This document shows positions 9,594-17,803 of a stretch of DNA of 64,000 nt, in pieces. Every line of letters starts with the position of its first letter. The stretch's first letter is position 1. The notes under the pieces were generated by a model. That model saw only the letters and a list, made by a program, of their open reading frames with translations. It did no database searches and had not been told where the DNA came from. This DNA is from Bacillus sp. S/N-304-OC-R1 (GTDB lineage: Bacteria > Bacillota > Bacilli > Bacillales > Cytobacillaceae), in contig NZ_JACWFE010000001.1 of the NCBI RefSeq assembly GCF_019749375.1, forward strand, positions 186,001-250,000. Direction: 5' to 3'. The translations under genes and the position numbers were made by a program.

Positions 9594-9868
9594 TCCCTTT
9601 CCCCCTTAGAACTATCGTAACGAAAATTTCTCTAATTGGGAAGGTCTTTTAATGGAAATCACTTTCCTATATTAGCCATCATGCATTTTTTGCCTTAATA
9701 TCACTTTTTTCCGGAATTAGCATGGCATGCTTGAACAAAAATTGGTACAATAATAAAAATGACTTTTCTATTAATAATAGTGAATAATGTCTAATTACAC
9801 AGAAATCGGCAGCACGCCGATTTCTTTATTCTTAAAGACATGCAGATATTATCGAAGGAGAATTTTTT
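9594..9868. other. Intergenic region between divergent GH18 and plsY genes
   Basis: This AT-rich gap holds the divergent promoters, not resolved with confidence, and the hairpin at 9801-9825. A 60-residue reading frame at 9787-9969 overlaps plsY in another frame and has no ribosome site. Confidence 0.4.
9801..9825 (+). promoter_or_regulatory. Perfect 10-bp hairpin in the plsY leader
   Basis: AGAAATCGGC (9801-9810) pairs perfectly with GCCGATTTCT (9816-9825) around the loop AGCAC, and TTTATTCTT follows. It is about 44 bases before the plsY start. It may be a terminator/attenuator in the leader or the terminator of an upstream transcript. I see no known riboswitch core. Confidence 0.5.
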
Positions 9869-10453
9869 ATGGTAACGAACGGAATAATTTTTGTACTAGC
9901 TTATTTATTAGGATCCATCCCATCAGGATTGATTGTTGGAAAGCTTTTTTATGGGGTCGACATTCGTGAACATGGGAGCGGAAATTTAGGCGGAACAAAC
10001 ACATTTAGAACTTTGGGTGTAAAAGCCGGGCTTGCTGTAACTATTGCAGATATTTTAAAAGGCACATTAGCGGTCTACCTGCCTATATTATTTGGTGCTG
10101 AAATACACCTTCTAATAGCTGGAATATTTGCTGTTATAGGACATATGTATCCAATATTTGCAGGATTTAAAGGCGGAAAGGCAGTGGCAACCTCTGGAGG
10201 CATTCTTTTAGGATACGCTCCATTAATGTTTATTATAATGATTTTAGTTTTCTTTTTGTGCTTATATTTAACAAAGTACGTTTCATTATCTTCGATGCTT
10301 GCGGCTATTGTAGCTGTTATTTATTCAATTATCACCCAGGATACTCCTTTAATCATTGTCGTTTGTCTCCTCGCCTTTTTTGTTATTTATAGACATCGCG
10401 CCAATATTAAAAGGATCCTAAACAAAACAGAACCAAAAATAAAATGGCTTTAG
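9869..10453 (+). CDS. plsY: Glycerol-3-phosphate acyltransferase PlsY
   Basis: This 194-residue integral membrane enzyme transfers acyl groups from acyl-phosphate to glycerol-3-phosphate, the first step of phospholipid synthesis. Conserved motifs are [12 protein letters not shown] (about residue 12), [16 protein letters not shown] (about 35) and [13 protein letters not shown] (about 97). Length matches B. subtilis PlsY (YneS). Start ATG is preceded by GAAGGAGAA. The B. subtilis neighbour yneR is also in this window, about 3 kb away. Confidence 0.95.
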   Translation: MVTNGIIFVLAYLLGSIPSGLIVGKLFYGVDIREHGSGNLGGTNTFRTLGVKAGLAVTIADILKGTLAVYLPILFGAEIHLLIAGIFAVIGHMYPIFAGFKGGKAVATSGGILLGYAPLMFIIMILVFFLCLYLTKYVSLSSMLAAIVAVIYSIITQDTPLIIVVCLLAFFVIYRHRANIKRILNKTEPKIKWL

Positions 10454-10463
10454 CTTTTAAGAT

Positions 10464-10495
10464 TCGACAGCAGAATTTGTTTCTGCTGTTTTTTT
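10464..10495 (+). terminator. plsY terminator
   Basis: CAGCAGAA and TTCTGCTG pair around a short loop and are followed by TTTTTTT, shortly after the plsY stop. Confidence 0.75.
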
Positions 10496-10597
10496 ATATT
10501 CTTTTGATTAATAAGAACAAATTTATACATAATCAGATTTTTTTCGGCATAGAGTAGATTGAAACAAAAATTAAATGACATTATTGAGGTGGTTCTA

Positions 10598-11332
10598 TTG
10601 CTTTCAGCTAAATCACGTATTCGAAATAATTTATATTTATATGATGAAAACCGAGGTCAAATCCAAACAGAATATTTGACAAGGACGGCAGCAGTTGGGT
10701 TAGCGCATGAAATTAGAAATCCTCTAACCACTGTTAAGGGCTTAATTCAGCTAATAAAACCGCATTTAGCGGAAATTGGCAAAGAACAATATGCTGACCT
10801 TGCACTTGAAGAAATAAATCGGGCAAATGACCTGCTTTTTGATTTTATGAGCTCAGAAAAACCGAAGTTAGCATTGAAAAGTGAACTCTCATTAAATAAG
10901 CTGCTACAAGATATTGCTATAGTATACGAATGTGAAGGAAGCTTAAACAATATTCAGTTTACCGTTCAACTACTAGATGAAAATCTTAACGTTTTGGCTA
11001 ATGAAAAACAATTAAGACAGGTATTAGGAAATATGATAAAGAATTCAATAGAAGCCATCCTAATCTGCCGTGAAGAAAATAATAGACAGATAACAATTTC
11101 ATTAAGTAAGCATAATTCCGCAGCTTTAATACTAATAGAAGACAATGGATTCGGAATGTCAGCTGAAACGATGGAACAAATATTCACTCCTTTCTATTCA
11201 ACAAAACAATCTGGCACTGGAATCGGTCTCTCTATTTGCAAAAAAATAATTGAGGACCATGATGGCGACCTGGAAATAAAGAGCTCGACTATAAATGGGA
11301 CTGCTTTTATCTTAAAGCTCCCATTAAAATAA
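10598..11332 (+). CDS. Soluble sensor histidine kinase
   Basis: A histidine kinase core of about 244 residues without transmembrane segments. The H-box is GLAHEIRNPLTTVKGLIQLI (about residue 35). The N-box is QVLGNMIKNSIEAI, and the ATP-lid motifs are IEDNGFGMS and SGTGIGLSICKKI. The core resembles the catalytic half of Bacillus sporulation kinases (KinA-E). I chose TTG 10598 because GAGGTGG lies at good distance before it; the frame opens 39 bases earlier at TTG 10559 without a clear ribosome site. No response regulator is adjacent, so it is an orphan kinase that may feed the sporulation phosphorelay (inference). Confidence 0.8.
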   Translation: MLSAKSRIRNNLYLYDENRGQIQTEYLTRTAAVGLAHEIRNPLTTVKGLIQLIKPHLAEIGKEQYADLALEEINRANDLLFDFMSSEKPKLALKSELSLNKLLQDIAIVYECEGSLNNIQFTVQLLDENLNVLANEKQLRQVLGNMIKNSIEAILICREENNRQITISLSKHNSAALILIEDNGFGMSAETMEQIFTPFYSTKQSGTGIGLSICKKIIEDHDGDLEIKSSTINGTAFILKLPLK

Positions 11333-11334
11333 AG

Positions 11335-11360
11335 AAAAGCGGAGCATAGCTTCCGCTTTT
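11335..11360. terminator. Bidirectional terminator between kinase and HesB-like genes
   Basis: AAAAGCGGA (11335-11343) pairs with TCCGCTTTT (11352-11360) around an 8-base loop, with T-rich flanks. Confidence 0.75.
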
Positions 11361-11650
11361 TATACTTTTAGCAATTGAAATCTGCCAGATCCAAAAACAT
11401 CCTTTACATAATCAAGTTTTGTATTCTCAAAATAAACCCTATCCTTCGGATGAATTAATAGATTTATTCCTTCGACTTCAATTTGTTCATCATCAGTTAA
11501 TGGCTGCTCTTCCAGAGACAGCTTTAATTGAGGACCACCTCAGCCAATTCCCATAGATAAGCGAATATATAGCTTTTCGGATTCATATTTCTGCTCTTTT
11601 TTAATTGCATCTTCCAATATTTGAACCGCACTAGAAGTCAATTTTATCAT
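11360..11650 (-). CDS. HesB/IscA-like selenoprotein (in-frame UGA = selenocysteine)
   Basis: Read through one TGA, this frame gives 96 residues starting MIKLTSSAVQILEDAIKKEQ. Codon 37 is the TGA (11540-11542) in the context MGIG-U-GGPQLKL, where IscA/HesB relatives have cysteine before GGP. HesB-like selenoproteins of this form are an established family. A hairpin 18-37 bases after the TGA fits a bacterial SECIS. Start ATG 11650 has AAGGGGTG upstream, and the frame closes on TAA inside the shared terminator. The protein lacks the usual C-terminal CxC of A-type scaffolds. The redox or Fe-S role is not established. A caller that stops at TGA would miss it. Confidence 0.87.
11503..11522 (-). promoter_or_regulatory. 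Bacterial SECIS element of the HesB-like selenoprotein gene
   Basis: On the coding strand GCUG-U-CUCU-GGA-AGAG-CAGC forms an 8-bp stem with one bulged U and the loop GGA. It begins 18 bases after the UGA and its loop starts 27 bases after. The bulged U and the G-rich loop are the features SelB reads in the E. coli fdhF element. Confidence 0.75.
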
Positions 11651-11787
11651 GTAATCACCCCTTCTCCTTATTTTATCCTCAGTATTCAATAATTACACGA
11701 ATTACGCTTGGACAAAAATTAAAATCATGTCGAAATTTTCCTATTTTTGTATTATAGTAGATTTAAATATGCAGTAGGGAGATCAAT

Positions 11788-12942
11788 ATGAAAAATATAA
11801 AGTCGATTATTTTTTCTGCTCTTTTTTGTTTTACCTTAATTAGTTTATCTACAGGTCTAATTTATAAAATGTACAATGAGAGTAAAGTCATAAGAACAGA
11901 AAAACTTCCTGTTTACCTTCATGAATTTAAGCATACAACCGTCAGCTCTAAAAATTTTTCAGAATCGATTACTCTGGGAGCAATCGGCGATATTCTCATA
12001 CATGATTGGGTTTATCAAGATGCTAAATCAAAGTCAGGTTATGACTTCAATCCAATGTTCCAGCACATCAGCTCTATTCTCCATGAACCCGATATTCTTC
12101 TTGCGAATCAGGAAACAATCCTTGGCGGAGAAGAAATTGGCATTTCAAGCTATCCCCTTTTTAATAGTCCCCAAGAAGTTGGTGATGCATTAGTACATGC
12201 TGGTGTAGATATTGTTTCTACCGCCAACAACCACTCTCTTGATAAAGGTGAAAAAGGGCTAAAAGCATCTATCGATTATATGGATAAAATTGGACTTCCC
12301 CATGTCGGCACATATCGGAGCCCTGAAGAGCAGCAAACCCTCCTTATTTTAAACAAAAATGGGATAAAGGTAGCTTACCTTTCCTACACATACGGAACAA
12401 ATGGAATCCTGATTCCGAGCGGGAAAGATTATCTAGTAAATGTAATTGATAAAGAAAAAATGAAAGAAGAAATTCACCGAGCCAAAAAAGAGGCAGATGT
12501 TGTCGTAATGAGTCTTCATTGGGGTAATGAATACCAGCGTTTTCCTACTGCTGAACAAAAAGAATTAGGACATTTTTTAATAAATGAAGGCGTTGATATA
12601 TTGTTTGGACATCACCCCCATGTTTTACAGCCAATGGAATGGCTAAATGCCACTGATGGAAGAGAAGGTCTAATCGTGTATTCATTAGGAAATTTTCTTT
12701 CAGGACAAAATTGGGATTACAAAGATATAGGCGGAATGGCAACAATAAAAATTTCAAAAAGTATTAATGAAAATGGAGTGTCGATCAAGTTAGATCATCC
12801 TGATTTCTATCCAACTTACGTGTCAAAACAAAAACTAAAAAACTACCGCATTGTTCCTCTTATTGAGGCAGAAAAATATGGCTTAAAAAATGCTTTAGAT
12901 AAATATAAGGAAATTCAGAATCATATGTTGGGCAATCTTTAG
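11788..12942 (+). CDS. CapA-family (poly-gamma-glutamate synthesis type) protein
   Basis: A 384-residue protein with an N-terminal membrane anchor (about residues 6-28) and a PGA_cap metallophosphatase-like domain. Motifs are AIGDILIH (about 70), ANQETILGG (about 111), TANNHSLDKG (about 147), MSLHWGNEYQ (about 238) and FGHHPHVLQP (about 272). Relatives include B. subtilis CapA (PgsA)/YwtB, but no capB, capC or capE is adjacent, so a role in polyglutamate synthesis is not implied. Start ATG follows AGGGAGA. Confidence 0.8.
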   Translation: MKNIKSIIFSALFCFTLISLSTGLIYKMYNESKVIRTEKLPVYLHEFKHTTVSSKNFSESITLGAIGDILIHDWVYQDAKSKSGYDFNPMFQHISSILHEPDILLANQETILGGEEIGISSYPLFNSPQEVGDALVHAGVDIVSTANNHSLDKGEKGLKASIDYMDKIGLPHVGTYRSPEEQQTLLILNKNGIKVAYLSYTYGTNGILIPSGKDYLVNVIDKEKMKEEIHRAKKEADVVVMSLHWGNEYQRFPTAEQKELGHFLINEGVDILFGHHPHVLQPMEWLNATDGREGLIVYSLGNFLSGQNWDYKDIGGMATIKISKSINENGVSIKLDHPDFYPTYVSKQKLKNYRIVPLIEAEKYGLKNALDKYKEIQNHMLGNL

Positions 12943-13093
12943 AAATTTATGGTTTGAAAAATATCAAATTAGATTTTTAAAATTAATATTGTAAAAAAAT
13001 TAAGAGGAACATGCTAAAATATGTTTAAACGAAAACCGGTGTTTATTAATAGTCTCAATCTTTTTTATCGTATACGTTATAAGAAAGTTCAAT

Positions 13094-13360
13094 ATGAATT
13101 GGAATAAATATCTTTTTAAACCTGATTGGCAAAAGAGTATTTCCTTTCCTTTTATATGGAATGGGTTTCATACAGTCACTGTAAAAGTATTTTATATGGC
13201 CCTTGGGTATTCTTTAGAAGCTTGCTTTTGCTTTGCTGTTGGGGGCATTTTCTATGCCGGCATTACTATTCGGTCAGGGAGTATTATTCCAGCTGTTATT
13301 TGGCATTTCATATTAAATGATTTGATGATTTTAAGCGGAATTATATCGTATATTGGTTAA
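13094..13360 (+). pseudogene. C-terminal remnant of a CPBP (CAAX-type) membrane protease
   Basis: The 88-residue frame ends with AGITIRSGSIIPAVIWHFIL-ND, the last conserved motif (HxxxN) of the CPBP intramembrane protease family. Full members have three conserved motifs over about 200-300 residues; the earlier EExxxR and FxxxH motifs are absent. Upstream, ATG 13025 opens a frame that would join this one after a one-base shift near 13060, which suggests a decayed gene. No good ribosome site precedes ATG 13094. It could also be a short functional relative. Confidence 0.45.
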
Positions 13361-13396
13361 TTTACAGCAGATGATAGAATGAAGGAGGAAATAAAC

Positions 13397-13684
13397 ATGA
13401 AAATACATATTAGCGATGAAGCAGCCGCTTGGTTTGAAGATGAAATGCTATTGAAAGAAGGTAATTATGTCCGTTTTTTTGCACGCTATGGCGGATGCAG
13501 CACAGTACAGCAGGGCTTTTCATTAGGAATATCTAAAGAGGAACCTGTTAATTCGGGAGCAGAAATCTTAAAAAATGGAATCACTTACTATATAGAAGAA
13601 AAAGATATATGGTATTTTGATAATCATGACTTACATGTTGAATTTAACGAAAAAGCTCTAGAGCCTGAATATAAATATATTTAA
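13397..13684 (+). CDS. yneR: HesB-like domain protein, YneR family
   Basis: This 95-residue protein starts MKIHISDEAAAWF and has the YneR signature VRFFARYGGCST. It is related to the HesB/IscA fold but keeps only a single cysteine and has no selenocysteine. The start is ATG 13397, preceded by AAGGAGGAA; an earlier ATG at 13379 lies within that ribosome site region. In B. subtilis yneR lies next to plsY (yneS). Function is unknown. Confidence 0.85.
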   Translation: MKIHISDEAAAWFEDEMLLKEGNYVRFFARYGGCSTVQQGFSLGISKEEPVNSGAEILKNGITYYIEEKDIWYFDNHDLHVEFNEKALEPEYKYI

Positions 13685-13734
13685 AAAACTGCCTTGTCAT
13701 TTACAGTTTTGATATGATGACAAGGCAGTTTTTT
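13683..13734. terminator. Bidirectional terminator between yneR and yneQ
   Basis: A 16-18 bp inverted repeat (AAAACTGCCTTGTCAT and its complement) flanks a 16-base loop with T-runs on both sides, between converging genes. Confidence 0.8.
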
Positions 13735-13771
13735 TATAATTAAAATGACTATTCGAAAACTAGTTGTTCTT

Positions 13772-14065
13772 CTAACGCCAAATTTGTTCGGTTAATCCTT
13801 CATACTTAAGAATATCAGCTTGTCTCTCCCCAATGAGATCAAAATGTGAATATCCGTCTTTTCGAGTATGTATCCACTCCGGCTTCAATCCATATTTTTT
13901 TCCCCATGCAATGAGTTTATTTAAGTCATTACAACCTACCTTTGTAACCGTTTTACATCCAGGAAAACGGTCATCAAGCCAATAATGTGTTAAGAAAGCA
14001 ATGCCGCCATGATCAATTATTTTCTTCCAATCATTTAATTCCTGTCTTTTTATTCCAAAAGCCAA
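13772..14065 (-). CDS. yneQ: Conserved hypothetical protein YneQ
   Basis: This 97-residue protein (MAFGIKRQELNDWKKIIDHG) is recognised as YneQ-like from sequence character and from its place between yneP and yneR homologues. No enzymatic motif is seen. It lies 44 bases downstream of the thioesterase gene on the same strand. Confidence 0.7.
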   Translation of the reverse strand: MAFGIKRQELNDWKKIIDHGGIAFLTHYWLDDRFPGCKTVTKVGCNDLNKLIAWGKKYGLKPEWIHTRKDGYSHFDLIGERQADILKYEGLTEQIWR

Positions 14066-14109
14066 AAATGCACCGCCTCTCTTAGTAAGTATTTAATCAC
14101 CTAAATTTT

Positions 14110-14532
14110 CTATACTGGTTTTTTTGCATTTTCATAAGCTTCATGCCAAATTGGATAATGTTTTTTAATTGAGATGGGACGGAAGGATTCTTTCTTTACA
14201 CAAACATGCTTAGAAATACCAGTAACAGCTATTTCTTCATCTTCCGTATATATTTCATAGCCGTAGCTGACACGCAGGCCGTCATAATCTTCAATCCAAG
14301 TCTTTACAATTGCTTTTTCACCATAATGAAGAGGTTTTTTATAGGATGCTTGTATATCTAAAACAGGCGAAATAATTCCGTCCTTCTCCATTTCAGCGTA
14401 ATTAAAACCTAAATCCTTTATAAGCTGTGTCCGTCCTAATTCCATCCAAATTAAATAATTTGCATGATAGACAACACCCATTTGGTCTGTTTCTGCATAT
14501 CTTACTTCTATTTCTTTTGTTGATATTAGCAT
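14110..14532 (-). CDS. yneP: Acyl-CoA thioesterase (4HBT, YbgC/FadM-like), YneP
   Basis: A 140-residue hotdog-fold protein. The N-terminal ETDQMGVVYHANYLIWME contains the catalytic Asp and the YHxNY segment of the 4-hydroxybenzoyl-CoA thioesterase family, followed by GRTQLIKDLG. It hydrolyses acyl-CoA; the substrate is unknown. It begins 2 bases after the AAA ATPase gene ends, so the two are probably cotranscribed. The B. subtilis counterpart sits in the same yne neighbourhood. Confidence 0.82.
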   Translation of the reverse strand: MLISTKEIEVRYAETDQMGVVYHANYLIWMELGRTQLIKDLGFNYAEMEKDGIISPVLDIQASYKKPLHYGEKAIVKTWIEDYDGLRVSYGYEIYTEDEEIAVTGISKHVCVKKESFRPISIKKHYPIWHEAYENAKKPV

Positions 14533-14534
14533 TA

Positions 14535-16862
14535 CTATTCCCCTTTTCCCAATCTTACTAATGCTGCTTCTACGTCTACTTTTTCAAGATAAGAAACATG
14601 TTCCAACAACTCAGCTTTATCCTCGTTTCCTAATAGCCTCATTGCTTGTGATTGAATGGTTTCATCAATTAAATTCGTAGCAAACCGTCCATTTCCCTTA
14701 ATTTCAATCGTATTTATTTTTTCTTTTATAAAATCCACTGCTTCTCCAGATAAGTTGTATTGAAAATGTGAAGCATAATTTATCATGATTTTAAGCAATT
14801 CATCAGTACTATAATCATTAAAATGCAGGAACTTTTTAAATCTTGATTTTAGCCCCGGGTTACTTTGCAGTAATGCTTCCATTTCTTTAGGATACCCTGC
14901 CAAAATAACGACTAAATTTTCATTATGCTTTGTCATTTCATCTACAAGTGTATCAATCACTTCTTTGCCAAAATCTCCTTGTGTTTGTGAAAGCAATGAA
15001 TATGCCTCATCTATAAATAGAGCTCCGCCGAGTGCTTCTTTTATTTTCTTTTTTGTTTTAATGGCTGTTTGCCCGACATAGCCCGCGACAAAATCAGCTC
15101 GGCTCGCAACAATCAAATGACCTCTTTTTAAAAAACCGCATTCTTTTAAAAGCTCGGCATAAATTTTTGCAACGGTTGTCTTCCCAGTGCCTGGATTGCC
15201 AATAAAGACTGAATGAAGTTGAATCGGAACAATCGGCAGCCCTTTGTCTCTTCGAATTTGCTGCATTTTTACAAATGATGTGAGCATTTTCACTTCATTT
15301 TTTACCGCTTCAAGCCCAACTAAATTCTCTAGCATGTTTGAAGGGTTCATCGTCTTATCTTGTTCTATTACTTCAAAATCTTTTCTATCGAGCAGGGAAT
15401 AATCTAATATGGAATGCTCTACAGTATGTTGTGCACCTTTTTTGAAAATAGCGTCCAGAACTATATTTTTTACAGCTCTTGCATTTCCAAACGAATCATC
15501 AACCCGTTCCATTTCAACCCTTTTTTCAAGCTCTTGTTTCGCTTCCTCAGTCAAAACATAGTCATTACCCAATGCTAATTTGTCTGCTATCACAATAAGC
15601 TCTTTATTTGTATAGTCTGGCAAGTGGATATGATTGGACTGTGGGAATCTGCTTCTCAAACCTGGATTGGCATCAAGGAATTGTCGCATTTCATCCGGAT
15701 ACCCAGCCATGATAACTGCAAATTTACCGCCAAATTCTGCCCCTGTCATTAATGACACGAGTGTATCAATGACGGTTTGTCCATAGTCATTGCCTGTTTG
15801 CCCTTGTCTTTTTAAACTATAGGCTTCATCAATAAATAATACGCCGCCTAATGCTTTTTGGACAGCTGCCCGAACATTTTCCTCTGTTTGGCCTACGAAG
15901 GCGCCGACGAGCTGTGAGCGATCTACTTCAACTATAGCTTCTTTTGATAGGGCACCAAGTTCATAATAAATTTTTCCCAGCAGTCTTGCTAACGTCGATT
16001 TACCTGTTCCGGGGTTTCCGGTTATGATCATATCAAGACTTAGTTCATCCCTTAACTGAAAACCAAGAGCTCTTCTTTCATTCTGATACTTTAAAAAACG
16101 ATAAAAATCCTTCACACGGTCTTTCACTTTTTCAAGACCTACTAATCCATCCAGTTCATCAAGAGGATTCTTAGCAATTTCTGTATCATTATCATTCATA
16201 TCTTCCAAAAAAAGCTGCTGCCAGTTCACTTTTAATTCCTCTATACGCTCTAACACTTTTTTCATTTCCGAGTAATAAGACGAATGATAAAAAACTCCAA
16301 CAACAGATTGTTTATAATCCTCAGATGCTTTCAAGAGAGATACAGTTTCTTCTTGTACGTTCTCTAACAGTTCCAGTAAATTCGTATATAAATTAAATAA
16401 CTCAGTATTATTTAGTTTTTCCTGTATTTTTTCAAGCTTATCCCTTTCCTCATCCGCCTTATCAAGAAAATGTCTGCATATTTCTTGAATTTGATCAACT
16501 GCTTGCAATTTAGCTTGTTTATGATCAGTTTCACGCAAAGGAGGAAACGACAAAAGGGATAAAAATGCTTCCCTATTTTTCCAATCCAATTGCTCTATAA
16601 TTTCAGATGCTTTTGAGTTATTAGGATTAATGTCATACGCCTTTTGAATCCACGCAAGGCCAAGAGAGTCATGTTTTTCTTTAGTTAATCTTGAAAGTCC
16701 GGCAATAGATAAAAGGCTTGAAATGAGTTCCTTATCCTTTTCATCACTTAGCGTTTTAATAAAAGCTAAAAGAGAGCCTTCATTTTCAATAACCCCATTT
16801 TGCTGAAATTCCAATTCCCACTCGTTTATTCTACTGTCCATTTTCTGTCTATGTTTTTCCAT
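14535..16862 (-). CDS. Tandem AAA+ ATPase, SpoVK/CbxX-CfqX family
   Basis: A protein of about 775 residues with a helical N-terminal part (about 1-225) and two CbxX/CfqX-type AAA modules. Module 1 has Walker A GNPGTGKSTLARLLG (about 280) and Walker B GGVLFIDEAYSLKRQ; module 2 has GNPGTGKTTVAKIYAELL (about 550) and GGALFIDEAYSLLSQ. Each ends with an arginine-finger region (NPGLRSRFP, NPGLKSRFK). B. subtilis SpoVK has one module, so this is a duplicated form. Location beside spore protein genes suggests a sporulation role (inference). ATG 16862 is preferred over GTG 16871 because AGAAGTGAT precedes it. Confidence 0.8.
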   Translation of the reverse strand: MEKHRQKMDSRINEWELEFQQNGVIENEGSLLAFIKTLSDEKDKELISSLLSIAGLSRLTKEKHDSLGLAWIQKAYDINPNNSKASEIIEQLDWKNREAFLSLLSFPPLRETDHKQAKLQAVDQIQEICRHFLDKADEERDKLEKIQEKLNNTELFNLYTNLLELLENVQEETVSLLKASEDYKQSVVGVFYHSSYYSEMKKVLERIEELKVNWQQLFLEDMNDNDTEIAKNPLDELDGLVGLEKVKDRVKDFYRFLKYQNERRALGFQLRDELSLDMIITGNPGTGKSTLARLLGKIYYELGALSKEAIVEVDRSQLVGAFVGQTEENVRAAVQKALGGVLFIDEAYSLKRQGQTGNDYGQTVIDTLVSLMTGAEFGGKFAVIMAGYPDEMRQFLDANPGLRSRFPQSNHIHLPDYTNKELIVIADKLALGNDYVLTEEAKQELEKRVEMERVDDSFGNARAVKNIVLDAIFKKGAQHTVEHSILDYSLLDRKDFEVIEQDKTMNPSNMLENLVGLEAVKNEVKMLTSFVKMQQIRRDKGLPIVPIQLHSVFIGNPGTGKTTVAKIYAELLKECGFLKRGHLIVASRADFVAGYVGQTAIKTKKKIKEALGGALFIDEAYSLLSQTQGDFGKEVIDTLVDEMTKHNENLVVILAGYPKEMEALLQSNPGLKSRFKKFLHFNDYSTDELLKIMINYASHFQYNLSGEAVDFIKEKINTIEIKGNGRFATNLIDETIQSQAMRLLGNEDKAELLEHVSYLEKVDVEAALVRLGKGE

Positions 16863-16930
16863 TATTATCACTTCTTTTTATATAGTCCAATAACTATCAT
16901 AACATATTTAATTATTTGGAAAAAAAAATA

Positions 16931-16955
16931 AGACCTGATCACAATAATCAGGTCT
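16931..16955 (-). terminator. tlp terminator
   Basis: AGACCTGAT and ATCAGGTCT pair around a 7-base loop; on the minus strand a TTATTTTTTTT run follows. Confidence 0.75.
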
Positions 16956-16965
16956 CTTCACTCAC

Positions 16966-17202
16966 TTATTTATAGCCGTTTTGCCTTGCTTCGCTTTCAT
17001 CCTTTATTTCACTTCGCATTGCCTCAATACTTTCTTTGCGGCGTTCGTTTTTTGCTTCGATTCTTGCACGATCTTCTTCATTTGCAAATTGTAGAGATTC
17101 TTCTGCTTCGTTTATATTCTCAATTGTATTTTGAACCATTGTTTGAAGCTTTTCAACGTTATCACTACGGTCATCTGGATTTGGCTTATTAGTGTATTCC
17201 AT
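16966..17202 (-). CDS. tlp: Small acid-soluble spore protein Tlp
   Basis: A 78-residue hydrophilic helical protein starting [20 protein letters not shown], with the Tlp signature of many Glu/Asn/Lys residues and two helices. Tlp is made in the forespore in Bacillus. The longest frame begins 45 codons earlier at 17337, but ATG 17202 has AGGGGGTT upstream and starts where the family starts. It follows sspN, as in B. subtilis, where the two form a forespore operon. Confidence 0.9.
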   Translation of the reverse strand: MEYTNKPNPDDRSDNVEKLQTMVQNTIENINEAEESLQFANEEDRARIEAKNERRKESIEAMRSEIKDESEARQNGYK

Positions 17203-17345
17203 AAAAAATAACCCCCTGTTGAAGTTGTGATGGTACAAATTTAGTTTGTGAATCAGAATGAAAATTATCAACGGAAAAGAGTGGTGTTTTTTTATTATGA
17301 ACAAATGAAAGGTGACTCCCCTGAAAAGAGCCACCAATTTATTAC

Positions 17346-17489
17346 CTATTCACCTTTTGTTTGCATTACTTGAGGGGTACCACCAGTATTGCTTTGCATT
17401 TTTTTCCCTTTATTCCCGCCATACCCTCGCTGCTGCGTTCCGGTATGGTCTGGCCTAAAGCCTTGAGAATGCTTTTTTGGATTACTCAT
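17346..17489 (-). CDS. sspN: Small acid-soluble spore protein N
   Basis: A 47-residue protein ([20 protein letters not shown], ending MQTKGE) that matches SspN, including the conserved C-terminus NKGKKM...MQTKGE. Start ATG 17489 has GAGGAGGGA upstream. It lies upstream of tlp on the same strand. Confidence 0.88.
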   Translation of the reverse strand: MSNPKKHSQGFRPDHTGTQQRGYGGNKGKKMQSNTGGTPQVMQTKGE

Positions 17490-17552
17490 ATAAATCCCTC
17501 CTCTTATTTAAGTATGTACACTTGAAGAAGGGGTCATTAATAGTAATTAATG

Positions 17553-17684
17553 TTATTCTGCTTTATGGAGACGCTTTTCTTCTAATCTTTCTTCTATTCT
17601 TTCCATTGCTTCCTGATCTTTTAATATTTGTCGTTTATTTTCTAAAACAAGTTCGGCGAATGAGCGTTTTCTAGGTTTTCTCAT
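17553..17684 (-). CDS. fbpB: Fur-regulated basic protein B (FbpB family)
   Basis: A 43-residue basic protein, MRKPRKRSFAELVLENKRQI then DQEAMERIEERLEEKR. The MRKPRK start and the amphipathic helix with EERLEEK identify the FbpB family. In B. subtilis FbpB helps the small RNA FsrA reduce translation of iron-rich proteins during iron limitation. Start ATG has GGAAGGTGAT upstream. A Fur-like inverted repeat lies just upstream (17711-17725). The aconitase gene, a classical FsrA/Fbp-type target, is about 1.2 kb away. Confidence 0.8.
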   Translation of the reverse strand: MRKPRKRSFAELVLENKRQILKDQEAMERIEERLEEKRLHKAE

Positions 17685-17710
17685 TATTCTATCACCTTCC
17701 TTTAATACTA

Positions 17711-17725
17711 TAATAACTGTTATTA
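17711..17725 (-). promoter_or_regulatory. Candidate Fur box before fbpB
   Basis: TAATAAC-T-GTTATTA is a perfect 7-1-7 inverted repeat, the architecture of the Bacillus Fur box (TGATAAT-N-ATTATCA), with 5 of 7 bases matching in each half. It ends 27 bases before the fbpB start. Confidence 0.65.
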
Positions 17726-17782
17726 TTTCCAAAACTCTAAATAATTATTACAAATTTTCGAAAATTATATTAATCAAAAAAA

Positions 17783-17803
17783 AGCACCAGCTTACCTGAT
17801 GCT
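17783..17803 (-). terminator. Terminator of the thiol-disulfide oxidoreductase gene
   Basis: AGCACCAG and CTGATGCT pair (one G-U) around CTTAC; on the minus strand TTTTTTTT follows. Confidence 0.75.

Noticed and set aside
17477..17674. A 65-codon plus-strand frame opposite fbpB
   Set aside because: It is antisense to the recognisable FbpB protein and has no ribosome site.
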